From contig CANKWG010000046.1 of assembly GCA_947487325.1 (NCBI GenBank), positions 1-11,948 of the forward strand: DNA of 11,948 nucleotides, in the 5' to 3' direction. The notes beneath the pieces are model-generated. The model saw only the letters and a list, made by a program, of their open reading frames with translations. It had not been told where the DNA came from and searched no databases. Below are positions 1 through 5,322 of this stretch, piece by piece. Made by a program: the position numbers and the translations under genes. Source of the DNA: Oxalobacteraceae bacterium (GTDB taxonomy: Bacteria; Pseudomonadota; Gammaproteobacteria; Burkholderiales; Burkholderiaceae_D). The stretch's first letter is position 1. Each line of letters starts with the position of its first letter.

Positions 1-840
1 GCCGGCTGGCAGTACGTCGACGAAGGGATCGTCGCGGAAATGCGCTTCATACAACGCCTGGAAATCGGTATTGCGGGCCTCGGGCAACAAGCTGGCATAG
101 AGGGTCGAGTGAATACCCCGAATCATGGGCACCAGATGCGGCACAAAGGTCAGACCAATCTTGCGACCCGCTATCGCTTCCAGGCCCTGAACAGTCTCGG
201 GGAGATGACGATGACCCTTGACACCATAGGCCTTGAAATTGTCAGCAGCTTCGGCCAGCAGTGCATGCACTTCGGCTTTGCGACCGGCACCGGAAACACC
301 AGATTTGCAATCTGCAATCAGCGCGCCCTCATTCACCAGCGGCTTGCCTTGCGTGAGCAGTGGTGCAAAACCCAGCTGCATCGAGGTGGGATAACAGCCG
401 GGCAGGCCAATCACACGCGCTGTACGAATGGCATCGCGGTTGACTTCTGGCAGACCATAGACGGCTTCCGCCAAAATATCGGGGCAACTATGTGGCATGC
501 CATACCACTGCTCGAAAACGGCCGTGTCTTTGATGCGGAAATCTGCAGCGAGATCAATCACTTTGACGCCAGCATCCAGTAAGGCTTTCGCCTGCGCCAT
601 CGCAACGCCATGCGGTGTGGCGAAGAACACCACGTCACACTGATCAAGCCGCGCATTTTCTGGCGCTGAAAACGCCAATGACACATGACCACGCAATGAA
701 GGAAACATATCGGCGACCGGCATTCCATCTTCTTTGCGCGAGGTAATAACGCTCAGCTGTGCTTCCGGATGCGCAGCAAGAATGCGCAAGAGTTCCACGC
801 CCGTGTAGCCCGTGCCACCGACAATACCGATCTTGATCAT
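1..840 (-). CDS. argC: N-acetyl-gamma-glutamyl-phosphate reductase (ArgC), C-terminus cut by window edge
   Basis: ArgC carries out the NADPH-dependent reduction of N-acetylglutamyl phosphate to the semialdehyde, the third step of arginine biosynthesis, in the cytoplasm. The 280 residues visible begin with a Rossmann nucleotide-binding loop (GIVGGTGYTG, about residues 5-14). The catalytic cysteine lies in GLPGCYPTSM (Cys149), and the conserved GHRHLPE segment (209-215) holds the likely catalytic histidine. HLVPMIRGIHST (235-246) is also typical of the family. About 60-70 C-terminal residues should lie beyond position 1. The ATG at 838-840 is preceded by a good ribosome-binding site (AAGGAGT on the minus strand, about 847-853). 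The gene lies downstream of rpsI but is separated from it by a strong terminator, so it is probably transcribed on its own. A small inverted repeat (caggc-ataac-gcctg, 864-878) lies just upstream of the ribosome-binding site; its role is unknown. I see no convincing promoter. Identification is very secure. Confidence 0.97.
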   Translation of the reverse strand, partial: MIKIGIVGGTGYTGVELLRILAAHPEAQLSVITSRKEDGMPVADMFPSLRGHVSLAFSAPENARLDQCDVVFFATPHGVAMAQAKALLDAGVKVIDLAADFRIKDTAVFEQWYGMPHSCPDILAEAVYGLPEVNRDAIRTARVIGLPGCYPTSMQLGFAPLLTQGKPLVNEGALIADCKSGVSGAGRKAEVHALLAEAADNFKAYGVKGHRHLPETVQGLEAIAGRKIGLTFVPHLVPMIRGIHSTLYASLLPEARNTDFQALYEAHFRDDPFVDVLPAG

Positions 841-952
841 TGCAGACTCCTTCAGGCAATCCCCAGGCATAACGCCTGATTTGCAATCAATAAAAACGCT
901 GACTTAAACCGCACAAACATGATGACGAAGCAGCCTCTCCAAGCCATTGAAT

Positions 953-986
953 AAAAAAGCCGCCGGGCGCAAACCCGGCGGCTTTT
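953..986 (-). terminator. Rho-independent terminator of rplM-rpsI
   Basis: Read on the minus strand, a 13-bp perfect stem (right arm cccggcggctttt at 974-986, left arm aaaagccgccggg at 955-967) encloses a 6-nt loop (968-973) and runs into a U-tract (complement of the A-run at 953-958). It begins about 20 nt after the rpsI stop codon and before argC, so it should end the ribosomal-protein transcript. The A/T flanks of the stem mean it could also work weakly in the other direction. Confidence 0.93.
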
Positions 987-1006
987 GATCCAGCCAAACC
1001 AGCGGG

Positions 1007-1399
1007 TTAGCGCTTGGAGAACTGTTTTGCGCGACGTGCTTTGCGCAGACCGACTTTCTTACGCTCGACTTCACGCGCATCACGCGTGACGAAACCAGCT
1101 TTGGAAAGTTCAGGCTTGAGTGTCGCATCGTAATCGATCAGTGCGCGAGTAATGCCATGGCGAACTGCGCCGGCCTGGCCGGACTCACCACCGCCGTGTA
1201 CATTGACCATGATGTCAAAACGCTCGACGTTGTTGGTCAGTTCGAGTGGCTGACGAATGACCATCAGGCCGGTCTCACGCGAAAAATATTCCGACGCAGC
1301 CTTACCATTGACGGTGATCTTGCCTGTACCTGTCTTGATGAACACGCGCGCCACTGCACTTTTGCGACGGCCGGTTCCGTAATTGTAGTTACCGATCAT
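1007..1399 (-). CDS. rpsI: 30S ribosomal protein S9 (uS9)
   Basis: S9 is part of the head of the small ribosomal subunit. Its C-terminal tail reaches the P-site tRNA. The 130-residue product has the usual length and the family landmarks: YGTGRRKSAVARV (7-19), the GGGESGQAGAVRHGI segment (about 69-83), the basic KKVGLRKARRAKQ stretch, and the invariant end FSKR, whose last arginine contacts the tRNA anticodon stem in known structures. The ATG at 1397-1399 follows the rplM stop codon by 9 nt. Its ribosome-binding site (AAGGAA on the minus strand, about 1405-1411) overlaps that stop, which points to translational coupling with rplM. It is transcribed from the rplM promoter and ended by the 953-986 terminator. 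No anomaly was seen. Confidence 0.98.
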   Translation of the reverse strand: MIGNYNYGTGRRKSAVARVFIKTGTGKITVNGKAASEYFSRETGLMVIRQPLELTNNVERFDIMVNVHGGGESGQAGAVRHGITRALIDYDATLKPELSKAGFVTRDAREVERKKVGLRKARRAKQFSKR

Positions 1400-1408
1400 G
1401 TCTGTTCC

Positions 1409-1837
1409 TTAGATATCGAGCGACTTCGGTTGCTGGGCGCTGTGCGGGTGTGTGCCTTCGGCATAGACCTTCAGCTTCTTGATCATGGCGTAACCCAGTG
1501 GACCTTTGGGCAGCATGCCCTTGACGGCTTTTTCCAGCGCACGGCCAGGAAATTTTTCCTGCATGTCGCGGAATTTGGTCGCATAGATACCGCCCGGATA
1601 ACCGGTATGGCGGTAATAAATCTTGTCAGTGGATTTTGCACCGGTCACGCGCAGCTTGCCGGCGTTAACGATGATGATGTAGTCACCCGTGTCTACATGA
1701 GGGGTGAATTCTGGCTTGTGCTTGCCGCGCAGTCGGCGTGCCACTTCGCTGGCAACACGTCCGAGGATTTTATCCGTGGCGTCGATCACAAACCAGTCGC
1801 GCTGGACTTCGTGTCCTTTTGCGGAAAAGGTTTTCAT
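1409..1837 (-). CDS. rplM: 50S ribosomal protein L13 (uL13)
   Basis: L13 is an early-assembling 23S rRNA-binding protein of the large subunit. The 142-residue product matches the usual bacterial length. It starts MKTFSAKGHEVQRDWFVIDA and shows the conserved DATDKILGRVAS (19-30), the GDYIIIVNA strand, YYRHTGYPGG (about 75-84) and the MLPKGPLGYAMIKKLKVYAG-like segment near 108-126. The final residues HPHSAQQPKSLDI are also family-typical. The ATG at 1835-1837 has an AGGAAC ribosome-binding site on the minus strand. It is the first gene of the rplM-rpsI operon, has a near-consensus sigma-70 promoter about 100 nt upstream, and a leader with a small hairpin. In other bacteria L13 leaders can be sites of autoregulation; whether this leader does that is unknown. 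Confidence 0.98.
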   Translation of the reverse strand: MKTFSAKGHEVQRDWFVIDATDKILGRVASEVARRLRGKHKPEFTPHVDTGDYIIIVNAGKLRVTGAKSTDKIYYRHTGYPGGIYATKFRDMQEKFPGRALEKAVKGMLPKGPLGYAMIKKLKVYAEGTHPHSAQQPKSLDI

Positions 1838-1876
1838 GATGTTCCTAAAAAAAGATGTCGTGCTCGCTGTGGTGGT

Positions 1877-1892
1877 TCCGCCGGTCGGCGGA
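1877..1892 (-). other. Hairpin in the rplM leader
   Basis: On the transcript strand the leader contains TCCGCCGACCGGCGGA, a perfect 6-bp GC-rich stem with a 4-nt loop. It lies about 40 nt upstream of the rplM start and inside the inferred 5' untranslated region. It has no U-tract, so it is not a terminator. It could be a ribosomal-protein regulatory element or simply incidental structure. Confidence 0.4.
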
Positions 1893-1938
1893 CGCGCCCT
1901 TGTTATATTTTCTCCTCGAGCAATCTGGAGAACCGGCG

Positions 1939-1968
1939 ATTATAGTGTTTTCAAGGACTTGGCGTCAA
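1939..1968 (-). promoter_or_regulatory. Sigma-70 promoter of rplM-rpsI
   Basis: On the minus strand TTGACG (complement of 1963-1968) and a perfect TATAAT (complement of 1939-1944) are separated by 18 nt. Transcription should start near 1931-1933, giving a leader of about 95 nt before rplM. This is the best promoter match in the window, as expected for a ribosomal-protein operon. Confidence 0.85.
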
Positions 1969-2083
1969 TTACAGTCGCCAAAACCGCCTTGCACTGGGGT
2001 TTTGAGTTGCGAATCCTGCTTTTTTGGCATGATTTCTATCGCAACATCTCAGTCCACGATCGGTGCACTACGGCGTCCGGGCC

Positions 2084-2089
2084 TACAAT
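2084..2089 (+). promoter_or_regulatory. Candidate -10 element for the OsmC-family gene
   Basis: TACAAT lies 27 nt upstream of the chosen OsmC start and would give a leader of about 20 nt containing the AGGAAG ribosome-binding site. No good -35 hexamer is seen 16-18 nt upstream, so the call is tentative. Confidence 0.35.
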
Positions 2090-2116
2090 ATTGATCTTTT
2101 TCGCAGGAAGACTTCC

Positions 2117-2572
2117 ATGGAATGCACAGTACGTTGGACCGGCTTGTCGGGCATGAGCTTTGTTGCAGAGACCGGCTCCGGTCATCTGGTCACGATGGAT
2201 GGCGCGCCCGACGGCGGCGGCCGCAATCTCGCCCCACGCCCCATGGAAGTCGTCTTGGCTGGCACCGGCGGCTGCACCGCATATGACGTCGTGGTCATCC
2301 TTCGCAAAAGTGGCCAGGATATTCGAGGCTGCGAGATTACCTTGAAATCGGAACGCGCCGAGAAAGACCCTAAGGTCTTCACCAAGGTGCATTTTCACTT
2401 CATCGTGCGCGGACGGAATCTCAAAGCCAATCTGGTCGAGCGGGCGATCAAACTCTCCCATGAAAAATACTGCTCGGCCTCGATCATGATGGAAAAAACG
2501 GCGGAACTGACCCACTCCTACGAGATCATTGATGATCTTGCTGATCTGCCAGCGCAAACAACGTCGGCTTGA
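2117..2572 (+). CDS. OsmC-family (YhfA-like) protein
   Basis: This is a 151-residue protein of the OsmC/Ohr superfamily, whose characterised members are thiol-dependent peroxidases using two cysteines. The sequence shows the expected pair: Cys53 in LAGTGGCTAYDVV and Cys119 in LSHEKYCSAS, plus the strand VHFHFIVRG (91-99). The KLSHEKYCS...MEKTAE pattern resembles the YhfA branch more than OsmC or Ohr proper, and members of that branch have no well-established substrate. The start at 2117 is preferred because AGGAAG (2105-2110) sits 6 nt before it. An upstream in-frame ATG at 2063 would add 18 residues with no family similarity and would lie upstream of the candidate -10. The gene is divergent from rplM and convergent with coq7. 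The OsmC gene beside coq7 and rplM-rpsI is an arrangement I recall from other Burkholderiales. Confidence 0.9.
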   Translation: MECTVRWTGLSGMSFVAETGSGHLVTMDGAPDGGGRNLAPRPMEVVLAGTGGCTAYDVVVILRKSGQDIRGCEITLKSERAEKDPKVFTKVHFHFIVRGRNLKANLVERAIKLSHEKYCSASIMMEKTAELTHSYEIIDDLADLPAQTTSA

Positions 2573-2744
2573 CGAACGGCTTTGCCATTGGGGCGGCTAG
2601 ATCGATTGAACAAGCCGCAGTACCGGCCGTCTCACGCGAAACTTTAGCCATTAGACAGTGCGGTGCTGCTCCGGGTAGCTTGCCAGCCACCATTCCGGAC
2701 AGACGCAAGCGCTTAATAGAGGACGTCCGCCTGGAATAGCGCAT

Positions 2745-3371
2745 CTATATATAGTAGGCAGTTCCTGTCATCAGTTTCGCCATACCCCGCATCGCTGTGC
2801 GTACCGGCAAAGGCAAGTCGGCGGCCCCCATCGCTTGTGCCGATGCGCCATGCGCCGCCTCATCGTCCCGCATCTGAGCCACAATCGCCCGCGATCGCAG
2901 GTCCGATGTCGGCAGTTCTGAGAGATGGCTGTTGAGATGCGCCTCAACCTGCCGCTCGGTTTCAACAACAAAACCCAGACTTTGCGCATCTCCCATACGC
3001 GCGGCAATAGCGCCCAATGCAAACGATCCAGCGTACCACAAGGGATTGAGCAAACTGGGCCGCGATCCCAGCTCGGTCAGACGAGCGGCCGTCCACGCAA
3101 GATGATCGAGCTCTTCTTCACCGGCATGTCGAAGTTGCGCCCGCGTGTCGGGATTGCGGGCAAATCGCGCCTGCGCCTCATACAAGGCCTGGGCGCACAC
3201 CTCACCAACATGATTCACGCGCATCAGCCCCGAGCTATGCCGCCGCTCTAGTTCACTTAGCGCCTGATCCGGCACCTTCGCAGCCGGGTTAGGTCGATGA
3301 GCGACCGACACACCGGTGATCACACGCAAGCTGCGATCAAAAGCACAAATAAGGTCGTCGAATCCTGACAT
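2745..3371 (-). CDS. coq7: Ubiquinone biosynthesis hydroxylase Coq7 (diiron, demethoxyubiquinone hydroxylase)
   Basis: Coq7 hydroxylates the demethoxyubiquinone intermediate at C6 of the ring, the penultimate step in ubiquinone synthesis, at the inner face of the cytoplasmic membrane. It replaces UbiF in many betaproteobacteria. The 208-residue product has the ferritin-like diiron ligand pattern: Glu57 in MRVNHVGEVCAQ, the E87-L-D-H90 motif, a glutamate in VVETERQVEAHL (137 or 139), and E171-A-A-H174 in RDDEAAHG. All ligands appear intact. The N-terminal 45 residues are the extension common in bacterial forms. The ATG at 3369-3371 has an AGGATG-like ribosome-binding site on the minus strand. 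The gene converges with the OsmC gene across a 172-nt gap in which I see no strong terminator. A 19-nt perfect inverted repeat lies just upstream. Confidence 0.95.
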   Translation of the reverse strand: MSGFDDLICAFDRSLRVITGVSVAHRPNPAAKVPDQALSELERRHSSGLMRVNHVGEVCAQALYEAQARFARNPDTRAQLRHAGEEELDHLAWTAARLTELGSRPSLLNPLWYAGSFALGAIAARMGDAQSLGFVVETERQVEAHLNSHLSELPTSDLRSRAIVAQMRDDEAAHGASAQAMGAADLPLPVRTAMRGMAKLMTGTAYYI

Positions 3372-3393
3372 TTATTGTCATCCTACTAATTTT

Positions 3394-3412
3394 TTTACAA
3401 AATCGTTGTAAA
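3394..3412. promoter_or_regulatory. Inverted repeat, possible operator between coq7 and porin
   Basis: TTTACAA-AATCG-TTGTAAA is a perfect 7+7 inverted repeat with a 5-nt spacer, typical in size for a dimeric regulator site. It lies about 23 nt upstream of the coq7 start in an AT-rich divergent region (3372-3604), and about 190 nt upstream of the porin start. I cannot match it to a named regulator. In AT-rich DNA a palindrome of this size could arise by chance, though 14 paired bases make that less likely. Confidence 0.35.
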
Positions 3413-3604
3413 CAAGCCACAGAATATTAGCAAAATTTCCAAGAACAAAAAATTAACTTTGCTCTGGGGACTTAGTTTTGCTTCAATGCATGCTGACTCT
3501 AGAACCAATGGTCTTGGAGCCCTTATTTCGCGGATCAAGTTGATACAAATCGGCCGATCAGTGAAATGGAAATCTTTGCATTACAACATTTTGGAGATTA
3601 CTCA

Positions 3605-4741
3605 ATGAAAAAGACTCAAGTTGCTCTGGCCGCAATGGCTCTGGTGGCATCGACAGCTGTTTTGGCTGATGGCGTAACCGTTTACGGTACTCTTGACGCA
3701 TCAGTCATCAAATCAAAAGATTCCAGCGCCACGTTCTCCGGCTCCGGCCAGTGGGGCGCGAACGCCTTCGGTCTGCGCGGTTCTTCAGACCTGAACGGCG
3801 GCATGAAAGTAAACTTCAACCTGGAAGCTGGCGTGAACTCGGCTAACGGCGGCCGTGACAACGGTGGCCCTAACGGCAGCGCTGCTCTCAACGCTTCCAC
3901 TGCAACCAATACGACTGACACCCTCGGCGTTACTGGCTTGTTCAATCGTGCGGCGAACGTGGGTATCACCACCTCCGGCGGCACCATCACAGCTGGTCTG
4001 CAGGTGACTCCATTCATCGCTACCGCAACAAGCAACCTGGGTCTGGCTGGTAACAACTTCGTTGTGCCTTACCTCGTTAACGCTGGCGCAGCTGATGGCG
4101 GCGGCACCGGTGCTTCGGCAACCGGCGGCTTCTTCCAGCCAGATGCGATTTCGTTCTCGAACTCCACAGGTGCCCTGTCGTTTAGCGCGCTGACATCGAC
4201 AGGTGATCGTGCCGCAACTGCCATGAATCGTTACACCGGCGCAAGCGTTAACTACGCAATCAGCGAAAGCACCAACGTCTATGCTGCTTACGCTCAGCGT
4301 AGCAACGCGTACACAAACTGGGTTGCTGGTATCAAGCATGTTGCTGGTGAACTTACGCTCGCTGCTCAGTACATCAACACTGGCCTGAAGGTTAACACCA
4401 ACATCATCAACAACACCAGCACCGCTGGCGTAACCACCGGAACGCAAACTGCTGTCGAAGGTGCTACTTACGTGCTGAGCGCAGCTTACGCTCTGGGTGG
4501 CGGCAACACAGTCGGTATCAACTACGCAAGCACCGACTTTGGCGCAGCAACCACGACCGGTGGAACGGGCTATCAAAGCGTCGCAAGCGCTCGTACACTC
4601 ACAAACCTGTCGTTCGCACACGCTATGTCGAAGAGCACATCGCTGTATGCGTTCTACGGTCGCGGCCAAAACAGCGCTGCAACATCGTACTCGTCAACTG
4701 GCGACACGACAATGGGCGTTGGTATCAACACAAACTTCTAA
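3605..4741 (+). CDS. Outer-membrane porin (gram-negative trimeric porin family), first copy
   Basis: This encodes a 378-residue precursor of a 16-strand general diffusion porin for small hydrophilic solutes. A Sec signal peptide covers residues 1-21 (MKK start, hydrophobic core, cleavage after AVLA, mature start DGVTVYGTLDAS). The mature part shows family features: YGTLDAS first strand, GLRGSSDLNGGMKVNFNLEAG, alternating hydrophobic strands, and a final strand ending ...VGINTNF with the terminal Phe recognised by the BAM complex. It has no cysteine, as usual for porins. The start at 3605 was chosen over an in-frame ATG at 3566 because it begins the signal peptide and has GGAG at 3593-3596. 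The chain is rich in Asn, Thr and Ala, notably in the loop near residues 265-285. A strong terminator follows. A second, related porin lies about 3.8 kb downstream. Substrate selectivity cannot be read from the sequence. Confidence 0.95.
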   Translation: MKKTQVALAAMALVASTAVLADGVTVYGTLDASVIKSKDSSATFSGSGQWGANAFGLRGSSDLNGGMKVNFNLEAGVNSANGGRDNGGPNGSAALNASTATNTTDTLGVTGLFNRAANVGITTSGGTITAGLQVTPFIATATSNLGLAGNNFVVPYLVNAGAADGGGTGASATGGFFQPDAISFSNSTGALSFSALTSTGDRAATAMNRYTGASVNYAISESTNVYAAYAQRSNAYTNWVAGIKHVAGELTLAAQYINTGLKVNTNIINNTSTAGVTTGTQTAVEGATYVLSAAYALGGGNTVGINYASTDFGAATTTGGTGYQSVASARTLTNLSFAHAMSKSTSLYAFYGRGQNSAATSYSSTGDTTMGVGINTNF

Positions 4742-4787
4742 TGCCAATTCGGTCATGTACCGAAATTGCAAAGAAGTGCTGTAAATT

Positions 4788-4815
4788 AAAGCCACCCTTC
4801 GGGGTGGCTTTTTTT
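4788..4815 (+). terminator. Rho-independent terminator of the first porin
   Basis: A 10-bp perfect stem (aaagccaccc at 4788-4797 and gggtggcttt at 4802-4811) closes a UUCG tetraloop and runs into a T-tract ending at 4815. It lies 47 nt after the porin stop codon. A smaller hairpin (ttcggt-catgt-accgaa, within 4746-4766) precedes it. Confidence 0.95.
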
Positions 4816-4867
4816 ATCTGCATCATTAATATGTGCAGCGCATCCCACATAAAAAGCAATATTAAAA

Positions 4868-4901
4868 AATCTCCAAAGATCGTATTTAAAACACACCACA
4901 G
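4868..4901. repeat. Direct repeat, copy 1
   Basis: This 34-nt segment matches 4996-5029 at 30 of 34 positions by eye, with an exact shared core aagatcgtatttaaaa. The two starts are 128 nt apart. It could be a duplicated regulatory site or a trace of a past duplication or insertion. Confidence 0.75.
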
Positions 4902-4995
4902 CATCGGCGGATGCGTTAATCGGAAATTCATCGGCTCATTGATCGGCATAGCTTAGTTTTATATTTGAGGTCAGGAATTTAAGCGTTTTGAACAT

Positions 4996-5029
4996 AATCT
5001 CTGAAGATCGTATTTAAAAAACACTACAG
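4996..5029. repeat. Direct repeat, copy 2
   Basis: Second copy of the 34-nt repeat, in the same orientation, differing from copy 1 at its 7th, 8th, 25th and 30th bases. It lies about 290 nt upstream of the TPR gene start. Confidence 0.75.
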
Positions 5030-5310
5030 AAACTACCTTTTCCGCCCTTTTAGGTGGCAAACACAGTCATCATTCGCACTGCAGATCTTTCCAATTGAGT
5101 AAATCACCCCACCCCTTCGCCTTGTGTATTAATCGGATACGCAAACTGTTAAACGACACTTGGCATTGCTGATTCGAAAATTTTAACAAGTGCCTTCCTA
5201 GTAACTTGAGTTATTTACCTCAGAAGTAATTTAGAGGAAATCCGGTGGTAAATCATTAATTTAAATGTTCAATTTTGTGGCCGCAAAAGGAACACAAACA
5301 TTCGACAAGC

Positions 5311-5316
5311 TAGAAT
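5311..5316 (+). promoter_or_regulatory. Candidate -10 element immediately before the TPR gene
   Basis: TAGAAT ends 6 nt before the ATG at 5323, which would place the transcript start at or next to the start codon (a leaderless mRNA). There is no recognisable -35 hexamer at the right distance, so this may be chance. It is reported because the gene also lacks a Shine-Dalgarno sequence. Confidence 0.2.
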
Positions 5317-5322
5317 CCAGAT

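Larger units (their letters stand above)
4816..5322. other. Gene-free intergenic stretch between porin and TPR gene
   Basis: About 0.5 kb with no convincing coding sequence on either strand; the short open frames here show no family features. It is AT-rich. It holds a 34-nt imperfect direct repeat (4868-4901 and 4996-5029), a small hairpin gcatc-ggcg-gatgc (4901-4914) and several atcgg words between 4901 and 4948. I see no tRNA, no transposon ends and no good sigma-70 promoter. The promoter of the downstream TPR gene should be here. Confidence 0.7.

Noticed and set aside
40..582. 180-codon plus-strand open frame at the left end
   Set aside because: It is antisense to argC, whose catalytic Cys and nucleotide-binding loop are clear; no independent support.
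1157..1945. Long plus-strand open frame of 262 codons opposite rpsI and rplM
   Set aside because: It lies antisense to two certain ribosomal-protein genes, has no family features and no ribosome-binding site; it is a by-product of their codon bias.
2526..2744. 72-codon minus-strand open frame in the OsmC-coq7 gap
   Set aside because: It starts within the last codons of coq7's downstream flank, shows no motif or ribosome-binding site and overlaps the OsmC 3' end; treated as non-coding.
3785..4669. 294-codon minus-strand open frame opposite the first porin
   Set aside because: The translation is Cys/Val/Ser-rich with no recognisable motif and mirrors the alanine/threonine/asparagine-rich porin codons; the porin is certain.
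4741..4956. Short open frames on both strands after the first porin
   Set aside because: They run across the strong terminator hairpin and show no protein features.
5161..5185. TGGCATTGCTGATTC as a possible sigma-54 promoter of the TPR gene
   Set aside because: The GG and GC dinucleotides are not at the required spacing (TC is found where GC is needed).
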